Shown piece by piece: positions 35,101 to 47,467 of a DNA stretch of 64,000 nt. The stretch's first letter is position 1; each line of letters opens with the position of its first letter. The translations under genes were made by a program, and so were the position numbers. The DNA lies in assembly GCA_025526995.1 (NCBI GenBank), contig JAHLKG010000005.1, positions 1,054,001 to 1,118,000 on the forward strand, written 5' to 3'. This DNA is from Powellomyces hirtus. Its lineage: Eukaryota > Chytridiomycota > Chytridiomycetes > Spizellomycetales > Powellomycetaceae. The notes below the pieces were generated by a model. It worked only from the letters and a program-made list of their open reading frames with translations. It was not told the DNA's origin and did no database searches.

Positions 35101-35580
35101 AGGATTTGCACAGATCTGGGCATGAAAGAGGTCCACGAATATGCAGAGAAGCTGTCCCGGACCGAAAGAGCAAAGGAACGTGCGGAAGTTGAGGTGTCCG
35201 CTGTGGCGAAAGGTGACGCCGGTGCTCGAGATTCGCCACTGCTCCGGAACAGCAGAGGGAGTCGGGCAGGTAGCGGGGATGGGGAGGGATTGGCGCGAAC
35301 CAGAAAGTCCGTGCTGATACGAGAACCGCAACCAGTGGAAAAGATTGGTGGGCAACCCTGCAGTTTGCCAGGAGCATTGGACCAATGGACTGATGATGTG
35401 CTCTTCTCTTCAAAGATCCAAACCCACAAGCGAAACGACCTCAAACATCGGTGCGTTCCAACTATTTTTGATAGCTCTCAGAAAGACTCCGACTTACAAT
35501 GGTTCTTGCTTTTTCAGAGTAAGCACCGGCCAGAAGCGGACGATTTCCAAGAAGATGTCAACACGCTCCTGCCAGAATGA
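32187..35580 (+). CDS. IFT88: Intraflagellar transport protein 88
   Basis: Thirteen exons give 841 residues: 32187..32209, 32275..32353, 32447..32657, 32735..33191, 33265..33374, 33443..33635, 33701..33887, 33958..34150, 34223..34303, 34385..34493, 34560..34710, 34780..35014, 35084..35580. IFT88 is a TPR subunit of the IFT-B core needed to build cilia and flagella. The N terminus has DDDDLYSF and ARPMTSVRAAGY. The core has LRSALEKAKEAGKKERQL, LGNV-type TPRs such as RNIGNAFIRMGQIQDAI, EHYQQAISVDAVCTEAIYNL, and LARLGDMFVRDGDKSQAFQYY, and the C terminus ends DDF-x-ED-x2-TLLPE like animal IFT88. An ATG at 32144 was rejected because it puts exon 2 out of frame. The final exon from about 35340 to 35520 is less conserved and may hide another intron. 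Confidence 0.95.
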
Positions 35581-35766
35581 AAATCGGAGGCATCCTCATT
35601 CGCTTCCAGACACAACAACCAAAGGTGGGAAAGAGTACGTCTTTCGGGATATCCTTGTACCGCAACGTATAATCATGAAATATATTGAAACATAAAGTGG
35701 TAGCATAAGTGCTCGTTGTATCAGTCATAATAACGGAAATGAGAGTTGGTATGCGCAAAGAGTGGA

Positions 35767-37279
35767 TCATGGCTTGGGAGGGGCGGCTCCGTCTCCTCCC
35801 AGCATATTCTCAGCCATACGGGCCATTTCGGGATTGTTCATGAGGTTGCTCATAGCGTCGGGGTTGCTCATCATCGATTGCGCCCTGAATTGATTGTTCA
35901 TCGCATTAGCCAAAAAGGTTCGACACCACGCGTGGTAAATAACCACACTCACATTTGAGTGAACGCAGGGTTCTGCATCATGGAGCTAATGGCCGGGTTT
36001 GACATCATGGAAGAAGCTTTGATGTTCTGGGTTAGCAAAAGTTCACGCCCGTTGCACATGGGTCAGGAGAAACTCTTACCCATTTGCATGAAGTTCGGGT
36101 TGCTCATCATGGATGCAAAGTCTGGCATGCCGCCACCTGATCTGGGTGTTGCGGTGGGAGCAGCACGGGAAGGCGCACGGTTATCTTCCATTTTCTGTTC
36201 CGAGGCAGTTTTGGTCTGCTTCAATGAGGCGTTTCCAGGTTCCAAACGGAGGCCTTCGTCGCAAGCATCAATGGCTTCCTGGTACTTGCCCAGACAGAAG
36301 TACGCTTGACTGCGTATAATCGTGTAAGAGGCGGCAGATCTAGAATGTCACAAGAGCAACAGCTTTGACTTACCCCATTCGACTGTAGCCCTTGCTGTAG
36401 CTGCTATCTATCTCGACAGCCTTCTTGGCGTCTGTCACGGCGTTGTCGTACTGACCAATCTGGGTGTATGCCGCCGCTCTGATCATCACTTCCATGTTAG
36501 TCATAAGGTCTAGAGCAGAAATGACCAAGCAGCACACCTGTTGGAATAGTAGACTGGATTTTCGGGGTTGAGTCCGATTGCCTGCGTGTAAAGCTCGATA
36601 GCCTGGGCATATTTCTTGGCAGCCATCTCCTTGTTTCCGGTGGTCTTTAACTCTTCAGCCTTGGCTTTGGTCTCTGCAGACACGGCGGGTGATGTTGATG
36701 TCGCGGAAGCCGCCTACATTGTAAAAGTATCGGAAGAAAGATGAGCTCAATATACAAACAGCTGTGTTCAGACGAAAAGGAAGTCGCCCCGCGCGAAAAC
36801 ACATTGCGCTTTTATTTCGAGGAGAGCAACGCACTGGCGGGCAAACGCAGAACCGTCCTCGATTCGCCAAGCAGACTGCTCCCAGCCCCATTTCCGTCTC
36901 TACTGCGCTCCGTATCTCCTGTCCGAAACGCTTGCATTACCTTCTCGGGAACCGTTTTAGCAGCCGCGGCCTTTTGCTGGGTGGCGAGGAAAATGTCAAA
37001 GATTTTTGGTAGGTTGGCAGGCTTGATCGAATACTGAGTCTGCTGAGCAGCATCAGAGGTGTCAACACCAAAGGCCTCTCCTATGCATTGGATGGCAACT
37101 GCGGTGATATAACAGGAGATCAGCAAAGTGCAACGCCTTCCCTTGCTCGTCGTTCATTCCAGATCAGTACCTTCAATACCCTCAGCATCGTCCTGCTTGA
37201 TGGTGCCGTTTGCAATGGACTCTTGCAGGTAGTCACAGATGGCGAATGCCAAGCGTTTTGGTTTGTCTGCTGCTGCCAT
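35767..37279 (-). CDS. SGT2: Small glutamine-rich TPR co-chaperone
   Basis: Seven exons, complement(join(35767..35884, 35953..36016, 36080..36309, 36374..36478, 36538..36713, 36941..37098, 37171..37279)), 319 residues. SGT2/SGTA captures tail-anchored proteins and hands them to the GET pathway. N-terminal dimerisation helices (KRLAFAICDYLQESI; VAIQCIGEAFGVD) are followed by three TPRs (AEELKTTGNKEMAAKKYAQA, YSNRAAAYTQIGQYDNAV, and LGKYQEAIDACDEGL ending LEPGN). The C-terminal Met/Asn-rich client-binding region has three repeats of the form MMSNP-x-F/A. It ends GGDGAAPPKP. Length and order match the family closely. Divergent from SIN3. Confidence 0.95.
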
Positions 37280-38010
37280 TTTCTGGTACGGGGATTGCTA
37301 ATGCTTTTGGTGTTGAACCTACTCTCGTGTATTTCTCCCACACATCCAGTGACGATTGCGGCGACGGCGGGCATTCGCCACGTGGACTCGCGATGAGTCA
37401 TGCTTTTGTAAGCGAAATGAGGCGCATGCGTCACGTGATACGTTGCCCGCAAAAAGCAAGTCATTAGACCAAATAGAGTCAGATGGACCTTCCCGCTTAT
37501 TCTCCTATCCCATTCACAAAAGTGATGAAGTGAGTCTGCGAGTGAGCCAACCAACGCTTTGGCCCCCTCGCCCCCTCCACTTGGCTTTCCTTGCTTCCAT
37601 CTTCCTTCCGCCCAAATTCCTAATTTCCACTTCGTCGTACGCCCGTCCTGCCGCTCTGCTGTTCCCACGCTGCAGAAAAGCAAACGACCAAGCGAAACCC
37701 CGCAGTCCTTCTGCCCCATTCTCAGTTACCCTCCGCGCGTTTTCTACCTTGCTAAGAGTCTAGACCATCGTCGTGTTGCGAAGACACAACGTTGGTCGTC
37801 AGCCGCTGAGAACCTATAACCTATCGCTATCCCGAAATAGAGACAACTGCTGTCAACGGATACTCGGACCCGCCTTTGTGAAAATTGCGGCCCAGTACGC
37901 ACCTTGAGCAGCGTCATTCCAGCTGCTAGCGCATTTGGCCGAACCGTCACACCACGCGCAGATCTCGCCGTTCGCATACTAATTCCACGGCCTTTGCCCG
38001 GTTCTGAGTA
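37280..38010. promoter_or_regulatory. Divergent promoter region, SGT2 / SIN3
   Basis: 731 bases between the two start codons. Two palindromic transcription-factor motifs lie close together: TGAGTCA (AP-1/Gcn4-type) at 37394-37400 and TCACGTGA (E-box, Cbf1/bHLH-type) at 37431-37438. Pyrimidine-rich stretches on the plus strand (about 37555-37620) precede SIN3. Confidence 0.5.
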
Positions 38011-41000
38011 ATGGCGAATTCGAGTGAACATCTTTGGGGTCCGCAACAGCATGGGACAAGTGGGATGGGCGTCCCTTCTCCCTCCGCGTCTCAAGGACCG
38101 CAACTGCCCAGCATGCACCTGTCGACTCCCCTCCCACCGCCGCCGCCGTCACACCCGCAGCAGCATGCGCAAATGCAATCGAACTCGATGGGACCCACTC
38201 TACCGTCTCTGCAGCAAGCCGATCTGCAACCTCAAACCATGCCAAACCAGCTTTATCCATACGGCGGAGGGTGAGTGAATGTCGCGTTTGTCTGTTTTTG
38301 ATTTTCTGCTTTGTCTTATCCTCGGTGCGGATGTCTTTGCGGGCAATCCCTATTGTCCTTACTGGATCAATCAACAAACTTACTCTCTGTGTTTAGCCAT
38401 CCCGCATCCAGCTCGTCCCACCCACCTCCACCGGCAGCTCCAACAAGCTCTGGATACGGTCAACCGCTCCCTGCCGCCGAATCGGCTCCTGCACACCGCA
38501 TGGGTTTGAGCCATCTTCAGTCTCCGCATGACTTGGGAAGCGGCTCGTCTGCGCCTCCACCACCGCCGCCTCCTCCCCCAGCTGTTCCCGCATCGACACA
38601 GATGCAATTGTCCTCTGGTTCTGGCTCTAATGGGAATGCGGTTCCAGAGCTGACTTCGGCCGAGTCTCAAGTCATTGGCGCTTCGCAAGGCTATCGGCCG
38701 CTCAATGTTAAAGATGCACTGTCGTATCTGGACCAGGTCAAGATCAGGTTCAATGATCAGCCCGAAGTGTACAACAGATTCCTTGATATAATGAAGGATT
38801 TCAAGTCACAAGCGTGAGTTTCCCGATTTGAGGTGATACAGCTGTTAACCCTCAAATTGCCTTTTTGATGGTTTTTGTTTTTTTATCCCGCAGTTTGGAT
38901 ACTCCCGGGGTTATCCGACGCGTATCCAACCTCTTTCGAGAGCATCCTGAGCTCATCAGCGGATTCAACACCTTTTTGCCGCCTGGTTACAAAATTGAGC
39001 CGGGAATCAACGGCGAGGTTAAAGTAACCACTCCTCGCGATGCTCCTCCCTATCATGACTCTTCCAGCGGCTTGCAGTCTTTAGGTGAGGGCGCGACGTC
39101 CGTTTCCAATGGCACTGCAATGCTAGGGAATTCCGCGCCACCCCTTCCCAACTACTTCGGAGCCTCGAGCAGTGCTTATGGGGCGAATGCTATGGCCAAT
39201 CTTCCTATTCCTTCACTTGCGCCGCACAATTCTGCTACCAACTCCACCGGTGGGGCCCAACCATTCAATGCGGCTATTGCTAGCGCCTCGAATATCATCA
39301 ACTCTATGCAATCCCACGGCGCTGCACCAGTACAACCACAAGGTGCCCGGAAAGGTAGCGGAGATGGAGACAATCGTCGTGCGCCTGTAGAGTTCAATCA
39401 CGCAATAAACTATGTGAACAAGATCAAGGTGGGTTCGCGACATTATACTGGATTAACATCGCGTCGAGACACTCAGCGAGTATGTCTTCAGAATCGATTC
39501 TCGTCTGAGCCAGAGACCTACAAACAATTTTTGGAGATTCTGCAGACGTATCAGAAGGAACAAAAGCCCATCCAGGAGGTTGGTTTCCGCAAATTCCAGT
39601 TTTGGTGATTTACCACGGATGAAACCTGACCACCTTACTCCCGATAGGTTTATGCACAAGTGCAGGTCCTCTTTAAAGGCGCTCCAGATCTCTTGGATGA
39701 ATTCAAGCAATTTTTGCCCGACAACTCCAACAATGGCCAGAACCAAAACCAACTCGCTGCATTTGGGCGGGCTGGAGGTTTGCCCGTATTGAGCACCATC
39801 AATGGAATGGCAGTGCCACAAGTCCAGGCGCCCAATGCTCAAAAGCCAACACCACAGTCTGGCTCAACTAATGCGGGCAAGAAAAATCAAAAGCGTCCTG
39901 CGCCTTCCGGTGGTCAAGCCGCGACAGGCACTACCAGTAGTGCAGCACCTTCAGCTCCACCAATCGCACAAATCCCAGTGCCGCCTCCTAAAAAGAAAGC
40001 AAAGATGGGCCGCACTGAAAAGCCCGGGACGATTGAAGAACTTGAATTCTTCGACAAGTGCAAGAAGATCATCAACAACAAGACTACCTATAACGAGTTC
40101 CTAAAGATTCTCAATCTTTTCAGTCAAGAGATCATTGAGGCCAAGGTCCTGGTCGAAAGAGTGGAGCCATTTCTTTCCCGTGCCCCTGATCTTTTTGAGT
40201 GGTTCAAGAGATTCGTCAAATATGAAGATGATGAAGTCATCTACAACATCCCGGCCGAACGTCCGGAAATCAATGTGAACACCCTGCGACGACTGGGACA
40301 CAGTTATCGACAACTTCCGGCAGAGATTCCCAGACCAAAGTGTTCCGGACGAGATTCTCTATGTATCGAAGTTCTGAATGATGAGTGGATCTCCCACCCC
40401 GTTTACGTGTCCGAAACTGGCTTCGTGAGTCATAAGAAGACACAATTTGAGGAAGCCTTGCATAAGTGCGAGGAAGAGCGCTACGAATTCGACATGAACA
40501 TCGAGGCAAACTTGCACACCATTGCCCTTTTGGAACCGATCGCGAGAAAAATCCAAGGCATGAACGCAGAGGAAAGGAATCGCTTGAAGTTTCCGAACGG
40601 TCTTGGTGGTAGGTTGATTTTATTGACGCCATGCGCCAAAAACACGGGCTGACCCGCAATGTTCCGTAGGTTCATCAAAAACGATTTATCAACGAGTCAT
40701 CAAGAAGGTGTATGACAAGGAGCGTGGTGCCGAAATCCTTGACGCTTTACATTTCAACCCGGCGGTGGCAGTTCCAGTCGTTTTGAAGCGTCTGAAGCAG
40801 AAGGATGAAGAGTGGAAGCGGTCGCAGGTGAGATTTGTGTCTATTGTTGTATCGTACGCAAACGTTTGGTATTGACGCTAGTCATTTGTAGCGGGATTGG
40901 AACAAGGTTTGGCGAGAAATAGATTCCAAAAACTACTACAAAGCGTTGGATCACCAGGGCATTCATTTCAAAGCTAGCGACAAGAAGATCATGTCCGCCA

Positions 41001-43257
41001 AATCCCTCGTTAATGAGATCGAGGCCATTCACGGCGAACAGCGAGACAAACGTGCTGGTATTTCGAACCGATATCAGTTTGATTTCTCGTTCAAAGACCA
41101 GGAGGTTTTCAAAGATGTTCGGGCCATTCTGCGAATGCAAGCGCATTGCAGCCCAGATATGGACAAAAAAGTCACGAAGCTGCTTGGTCTTTTTACCAAA
41201 CGATTCTTTCACATTGACCATGAAGACGTTGACAGTGAGGAGGACGATATCTCGGACATGGACGTTGAAGAAGAGTTCATGGTCCAAGATCGAGGCCGGC
41301 TTCGTGCGCGCACAAGTTTGCGTAGGAACGTTCTTGTTCGACAATCGGGGCCCGGCGTTAATGGACGAGCCGAATCCGGCGATGACGCCATGGATACCGA
41401 TGACGATGACGATAGCCAGTCGATAGATGCGCGCGCCGGTGGATCCGGTGACGTGATCCCTTCCGGCGAGGAGGACGCCGATCAAATGGATGTCGATCCA
41501 GTAGATACCAGCGTCGAAAACAGCGAAAATGGTGGTGAGCGAAGGGGAACTTTCGTGATGTACGCAAATAATGCGTTCTATGTCTTTTTGCGACAGTATC
41601 AGGTGCGTGTATGCTTATTGCCGGCATCGGGTTGACTATTACTTTGCCACTCACTGGACCTTTTCCCCACACTAGCTCTTGTACTCGAGATTGCTGAAAA
41701 TGAAGGAGCTTTCTGCCAAGATTGCGCACGATCCCCCGAAAACCGGGAGCAAAAGTCACATTGCCAAAGAACTAGGGCTGCAGAAAGATTCATGTAAGTT
41801 GCTGGTAGACGGGCAACCGGTCCGAGTAAATACTCATTCTACGTGATGCTGCAGTGGCCACATATGCCCATGTAGACCGATATTCCGAGCTTTTGCAGGC
41901 ATGTCATGCCTTTGTTACCGGCGATATGGATGCCTCAGAGTTTGAGGAAAAGGCGCGCACGATGTTTGGGACGTCAGCGTATTTGGTCTTCACCGTGGAT
42001 AAACTGTGTCAAGCGATCATCAAACAGGTACAGAACACTCATTGTGTCACCTTTTCAAATGGTGTATGTTCACTCAACTCGCCACAATGCAGGCACAGGT
42101 CACTGTAACTGATTCGAAGAGCTTGGACCTTGTTGAGTTATATTACAAGGATCGAGCCAAAAATGTCACCAGCCCTCGTCAGGAGGCGATGTACAGAATC
42201 AACACCGAGGCGATTATTCAGGACGATAACATCTACCGCATGGAATACGTAAGTCCGGTCGCCAGCTTTATGCGCACTTTGTGACTCTCGGGATGGCGTA
42301 TACTCACATTTGCCTGTTGTACGTTAGTTCTTGGACGAGAAGGTTTTGACCATTCAATTGCTTTCGAAAGAAGAGCACATCTCGGACGGCTCTGTATCGC
42401 TGGAAGATCGCTGGTCACTCTACGTTGATCATTTTGTCCAGCTTCACGCTACTGAAAACCTGCGGGCATTCCGGAAAGAACCCTTCCTGAAACGTAATCT
42501 TCCAGCAACTGCGCCGGATGAACCTCCGCATGATGTTGAAGCTCGCAGCGGTCTGGAAATGAAAGTTTGTGTCAACACGTACAAGATGTTCTTCGTTGAC
42601 CACACGGAGGACTTCTTTACGCGGAAACAAGTGGCCACCACCGACGCTGCTTTGTCAGATGCTCAGTCTGACTCCGACTCAGCGCAACCGTCGCGGGCAT
42701 TGGCGCAGATTGGCGATGCATGCGTGAAGCGATGTGAGAAGGTTCAATCTTGGAACGAATCGGAACGCGGCTGGAAACGCGGGATTTCTTCTGCAGAGGC
42801 TCAGCGACTGAGTCGCGGCTTCGATGATTGGATGAAAGGACATGTTGCCGTTGAAGGCGACCACGTATCTCCGTTGAAAAAGCGGAGAGTTGATGGAATT
42901 GTTCGATGGGAGCAGTCGGACGGCGATGTTCTGGTCGACATCAAAGCAGATGGAACCGCTCAAGATTCTGCAGCAGCCGTTTTGCCCCCGACAGCGCAAA
43001 CCGATGAGCCCGCCGGGCTTGCCCTACCACCGGCGCCAGTCGTGGAGCCTGTTGATTCAGGAAACGAGATGGAAGGAGTCCTGGAAACTGGAGCGTTGGT
43101 GCTCCCACAAATTGAGACCACCACAAGCGTTCTGGGCAATCTAGGAGACCTGACCGAAATCTCTCCACCTACTGCCTCAGCCGACTCAGTGACGTCGGGT
43201 GGTCCTCCCACTGCCACAAGCGAGCCAACTGGTCCATCCACACCAGCTCCTGTGTAG
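38011..43257 (+). CDS. SIN3: Transcriptional corepressor SIN3
   Basis: Eleven exons: 38011..38270, 38397..38813, 38894..39428, 39492..39578, 39648..40608, 40670..40827, 40892..41602, 41676..41793, 41855..42027, 42093..42248, 42328..43257; 1,501 residues. It scaffolds the Rpd3/HDAC corepressor complex. The N terminus is Pro/Gln/Ser-rich with a run of nine prolines. Three paired amphipathic helix domains follow. PAH1 has [23 protein letters not shown]2 has [20 protein letters not shown], and PAH3 has [19 protein letters not shown]. Then comes the HDAC-interaction domain with [22 protein letters not shown] and [20 protein letters not shown]. The C-terminal SIN3 domain includes FFHIDHED, an acidic stretch and FYVFLRQYQ. 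The tail is Pro/Thr-rich. Confidence 0.96.
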
Positions 43258-43588
43258 GATTTCTGCTTCATGTGATCATACCCGCTTTGAGTCTGCCTCC
43301 AGCGATATACTCCAATATCCCCCCAACTGAATCCCCTCCGCATGAGGATTTTTGTACACCCACCGCTCTAGTACCGGTCCACCTACGCCCATTCTTTTTT
43401 ATTGAAATGTAGTGTCAGTCAACTTTCGGCAAAAGCCCATGAGATTGTGCACAGCAAAGTACAGTATTATGTCCATATTTGGATAAAGTGTCAGGGACAC
43501 GTGACTTATCATTCTTTTTGCCGTGTTCTGGTTTTTGGAGATTTCGGCCTCGACAATCCACTGTGAGCAACCGAGATACTACTGCATA
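43258..43588. promoter_or_regulatory. SIN3 3' flank and SYO1 promoter
   Basis: 331 bases. A CACGTG E-box sits at 43498-43503, about 85 bases upstream of the SYO1 start. No coding frame. Confidence 0.4.
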
Positions 43589-46059
43589 ATGGGCAAAGCC
43601 GCGAACCAGAAGAAGAAGGCAGCAAGAAAACTGCGCAACGACCCCACCGGGCTGGCTGGGGCCGCGGACGATGTGAATGTCACAATGTCAGCAGGCGCCG
43701 CCAAACCTGAGGTGTTCCCTGTCGTTAAAAAGGTACTACATTCTTTTGCAGTGGACGATTCAGTGAGATGGGAAGGATGGAGGGGAACAGCGAGTACCAA
43801 GGTTCACTTCTCATGCTTTTATTTCGCTGTGGCATTTTCGCCATTCTAGCTCCAGTCCGATTCCGTCGACGACCGAGCTTGGGCGGCGACGACTCTGTCA
43901 AACCTTGTTCTGGAGCCTGACATGCGCAAGAAACTACTCGCATCGCAAGTCTTAGGACCGCTGTTGAAGCTTCTTGGAGACGCGCACGCCGAGGTTGTAG
44001 TGGAAGCGACCGGGGCGTTGCGGAATCTGGTTGTGGCGGGCGGGGAGGAAGTGTGTGGCGACTTGGTGCGGAACAATGCCGTGCCGCAATTGCTTGGTCT
44101 GCTGGAGAAAGTCAAGTCATGGATCTCGGCCCGGTTGGCGGATGTGCAGAGGGTGGCGGCTGGCGAAATGGTGGCCCCGTTGGCGGATAAGAAGGAACTG
44201 GCGAACCGCGCAGCGTGCTTTGATATTGCGGAGCAGTTGGTTGCTGTGTTGTGGTCATTGAGGTGTGAGCTGCGTCTTATTGCAGGATGACTGAATGAGG
44301 GGTGGTTTTCTCATGCGTTTGTTTTGGCTTTTTTCGCTTTGATAGTGAAGCCTTTGATGAGGCTGTACGGCTCGTAACGTCTTCTTCGGCCGTGTTCCCG
44401 TTCTTGATGGAGCTGTTGAACCCGGACCACGAGCTGCCATGGAAATTGGTGCAGATTGCTGGTGAGTCTTGTGACATGTGGTTTGCTTTCAGAGGGCGTG
44501 CTCGCCCTCTTGTGGTAGGCATAATCTGACATTGTGTTATATTTCCAGGTCAATGTCTGAACACGTTGACTGACGAGAACCCGGCGTGTTACGGTCTGTT
44601 TGTGCAACACCCTGAATACGCCGAGCGCGTCGCCGCCATCGCGTCGGGATCTGTGTCGGGTTACTCGACCTGGGACGAGAATCGCATGCTGCTGCGCCCA
44701 CTGTGCGGCAACATACTATTCAACATCCGTTCGGCCTTACTCGACCAATCGCAGTTTGCAGGACATGTGCTGTACGGGTCCATCTACAATTCCATCACCG
44801 CTGCTCTCGACTACGATGTGGCCGAGGCGTTGACGGCTGGCGAGGCGATCGAGAAGGCCATGGAGGCGACAGAGGCGATGGAGCCTCCGAAGGAGGAAGG
44901 CGCGTCGGTGGACATTCAGGAGCTGGTGCAAAAGGAGAACAGTCGCATGGCGGTTCTGGAGGGCAACTTGGAGACGGTGCAACTTGCGTTGGAACTGCTC
45001 GCCAATGTGGTTGTGGTGGAAGAAGGAGAAGGTTGGGAAAACGCGGATGAAGAGGACGGCATGGACGAGAGCGAGGAGAATGGGGACGACGATGACGACG
45101 ACGTTGCCATGATGGAGGCTGACACTGAGGTACTGGAAGCCATGCATGAGGTCAGCGGAAACGGTGACGACGACAAGGACGGTCTCGACCCCATCCTCGC
45201 GATGCTCGTCGACGAGTTCCCAACGCTGTTTACCAAAGTCCTTTCTCTCATCACCACTGCCCACCACAACATCCCCACAGCGAGCAACCTGCTCGCGCAC
45301 CTCGCGATTGTCCAGACGCGAGCACTCACAACCGCGGCCAACATTCTCGCCACACCCGTTGGCCCGCACGTGCTGACCACCCCCGTCGGTGCGTCGCAGC
45401 TCTGGAACGCTCTGTTTGTGCTGCTCGGACCGGCGCAGCAAGCCGGCAACATGGATTTCGTGGACGCGGCGTTGGCCGCCTTGCTCGCCGTCCTCCGCGT
45501 CACAGACGCGCATCCCGCTCTCGCCATGTCCGTTACCGAAGGACACATTACAGTCCTCGTCAACGCCCTCGTAGCAGGCTCGGCGCCATCCGGCCCCGAC
45601 TCGTCGTCTGCCAGTCAGCTGCCCGCATCGTCGCTGTCAAAATGCGTCAACATCCTCACCATCATCGCCAAGCAATCCACCTCTGTCCCCATCACCTCCC
45701 ACATCATGACCACCCTCCTCGCGCTTCTGACGGGAACCCCGCTCTCGCAACACCAATCCGCATCGCGGGCCGCACCCACCACATCGGTCCCGCTCGCGAC
45801 CGACATTCTGAACGCGTTTTATGATGTGTTCCCGGATGCGGAGACTGACCCGACCGACTGCGTGTTTGTGGACAACAACATGGCGGCGACGTTGCGAGAC
45901 TTTGGTCACACGTTCCGAACCATGGTGCGCAAGGTGGATAAACGCAAGAACCGCGAAGTCAGGGAACGAGGCGAGGAGGCGCTGCAGAACTTGCTGGCCT
46001 TTGTGCAATACAAGGAGGGGGAGCGAAAGGCGGCCCTCAAGGCCGCTGGCGCACAGTAG
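43589..46059 (+). CDS. SYO1: SYO1 / HEATR3 symportin (ARM/HEAT repeat)
   Basis: Four exons: 43589..43732, 43850..44262, 44346..44461, 44549..46059; 727 residues. Syo1 co-imports ribosomal proteins uL18 (Rpl5) and uL5 (Rpl11) into the nucleus for 5S RNP assembly. The protein opens MGKAANQKKKAARKLRNDPTG, the basic start typical of the family. ARM repeats follow (RAWAATTLSNLV, LLKLLGDAHAEVVVEATGAL, RNLVVAGGEEVC). In the middle is a large acidic insertion (about 45040-45180) with a run of Asp residues; in yeast the corresponding loop binds cargo. Further HEAT repeats follow, ending in RTMVRKVDKRKNREVRERG. The last exon is unusually GC-rich relative to its neighbours. Confidence 0.88.
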
Positions 46060-46428
46060 AAAGCAGATCTCTCGTCCCGGCTTGTTTCAACAAACCAACC
46101 ATCTACTCTATCATACAACCGCAGTCACGTTAGCCCGTCCCTTGTGGGCGGGCGAAGTGGATGTAGTCACAGTCAGGCCCCGCGGTTGACTGACAGTGCC
46201 CCCCATCTTTACGTAGCTCGACAGTCAGTATAGCGGTTTGCTCTATTCTGCCTTCTTCTGCTCTCTGAGCGCGTTCTACATGTATACATAAATAGCCAAA
46301 CTCTCATCTTTTCAATGTCATCGTTTCAACAGTTCATGTAGGATCCTCTAATCTAAAATCTGCTTTCTGGCTATCAATGTGTGCTGCTGGCCAAGGTGTC
46401 AGGGGTTGGCGGTTGCCCCCATCGCGGC
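46060..46428. other. Convergent intergenic region SYO1 / NAT9
   Basis: 369 bases between two converging stop codons, holding both 3' UTRs. Contains an AT-rich stretch (about 46270-46370) that could serve polyadenylation. A gcccgtcccttgtgggcggg inverted repeat lies at about 46133-46152. Confidence 0.4.
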
Positions 46429-47467
46429 CTACGGTAGTACCTCCTCCTCATCATCAAACTCCTCCACCGTGACCTCTCCCAGCCGCTCGAGCGCCTTCTT
46501 GACAATGTCAAGCGACGCCACCAACGTTGTCTCCTTGAAGAAATCCGACCGTTCCGCGACCACAAACCCCAATTTGCCCCGAAACAAGGCCAACGACGCC
46601 TCATTCTTGTCGGACACCTTGGCGAAAAACTCGGTGGTGCCAAGCTGGGTCGTCGCATAGTGCATCATCAGCAGCAACGCCGTCAGACCGTGCCCTTGCC
46701 CGCGGGCAGACTCCTCCGCAATCATGATCTCGATTTCACTCGTGGTGCGGGATGTGGAGTAGAGGTTGACGTCGCCAATCATGCCTTTGTTTTGAAATGC
46801 ACACGGGGAAAGGGAAAACGAAACTTGGGTTGTTAGTGACGCGCGGGGTTGGGGATGTGAGGGGTTAGGGGAGATTGGGCGGGTTTTTTCTCTCTCTCAC
46901 CTCCAAAGGCGGCGCTCCGACCAACGCGGTTGATGTGAGTATCAGAATCCAAGACAATGAACGTGCATTCTGAAAAAAGTGTTTTTTTTTTGGCAATGTT
47001 TATGTCGCTCTTAACCATTGCGCGCAGGCGGGCCACGCCCCGCAGTTCACCCCCTCATCGCAAACGTACTAGTTTCGTCGACGGCCCAAGTCGCTTGCAT
47101 GGCGTATTCTTCCTCGAGCGACAGCGGTTCCGACGCGGTCATCTCTGCATTTCATGGCAAAACGTCGTTTGAGATATCAGCTAGCCGGTTCAAATTCCTG
47201 GGTGTGTGTCTGCTTTGTCGACCCAGTGCAGTGGCAGCCGTTTGAGAAAGACGGACCTTGCAGAAACTCATCTTGCATCCAGTTGTGGTATATGGGCACA
47301 TGTTCTTTACGGTACGGGACCAGTACGGTCTTGTTCCCAGTCGCTGAAGACACCAAAAAGACGGACGAGGATCAATCAGTCAATCAATCACGATAAGCAA
47401 AAAAGTACCCATAAGAAGAGCAATGAGAAAGCACACCTTTTACTACCGAGTTGCAATTGGCTTTCAT
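46429..47467 (-). CDS. NAT9: N-acetyltransferase 9-like protein
   Basis: Five exons, complement(join(46429..46784, 46901..46969, 47070..47144, 47257..47343, 47437..47467)), 205 residues. GNAT-fold acetyltransferase of the NAT9 subfamily, proposed in animals to acetylate tubulin or stabilise microtubules. The whole family pattern is recovered: NKTVLVPYRKEHVPIYHNWM, MTASEPLSLEEEYAMQ-TW, CTFIVLDSD, MIGDVNLY, EIEIMIAEESARGQGHGLTA (acetyl-CoA loop, R-x2-G-x-G), LGTTEFFAKVSDKNEASLAL and LFRGKLGFV. The C terminus is acidic. Exon 1 is 31 nt. Confidence 0.92.

Noticed and set aside
35340..35520. An extra intron near the IFT88 C terminus
   Set aside because: The frame is open and in phase with the conserved LLPE end; the candidate donors and acceptors I tried broke the phase or gave introns of 24 nt.
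37390..37398. GCGATGAGT, matching the yeast PAC motif of ribosome-biogenesis promoters
   Set aside because: Neighbouring genes (SGT2, SIN3) are not ribosome-biogenesis genes, and no such motif was seen upstream of RRP5 or SYO1; likely chance overlap with the TGAGTCA site.
44737..45563. Long antisense frames (269 and 215 codons) inside SYO1
   Set aside because: The SYO1 last exon is GC-rich, which leaves antisense frames open; they lack any family similarity.
47186..47200. GGTTCAAATTCC, resembling a tRNA T-arm
   Set aside because: No acceptor stem, anticodon arm or paired D-arm around it; it lies in a NAT9 intron.
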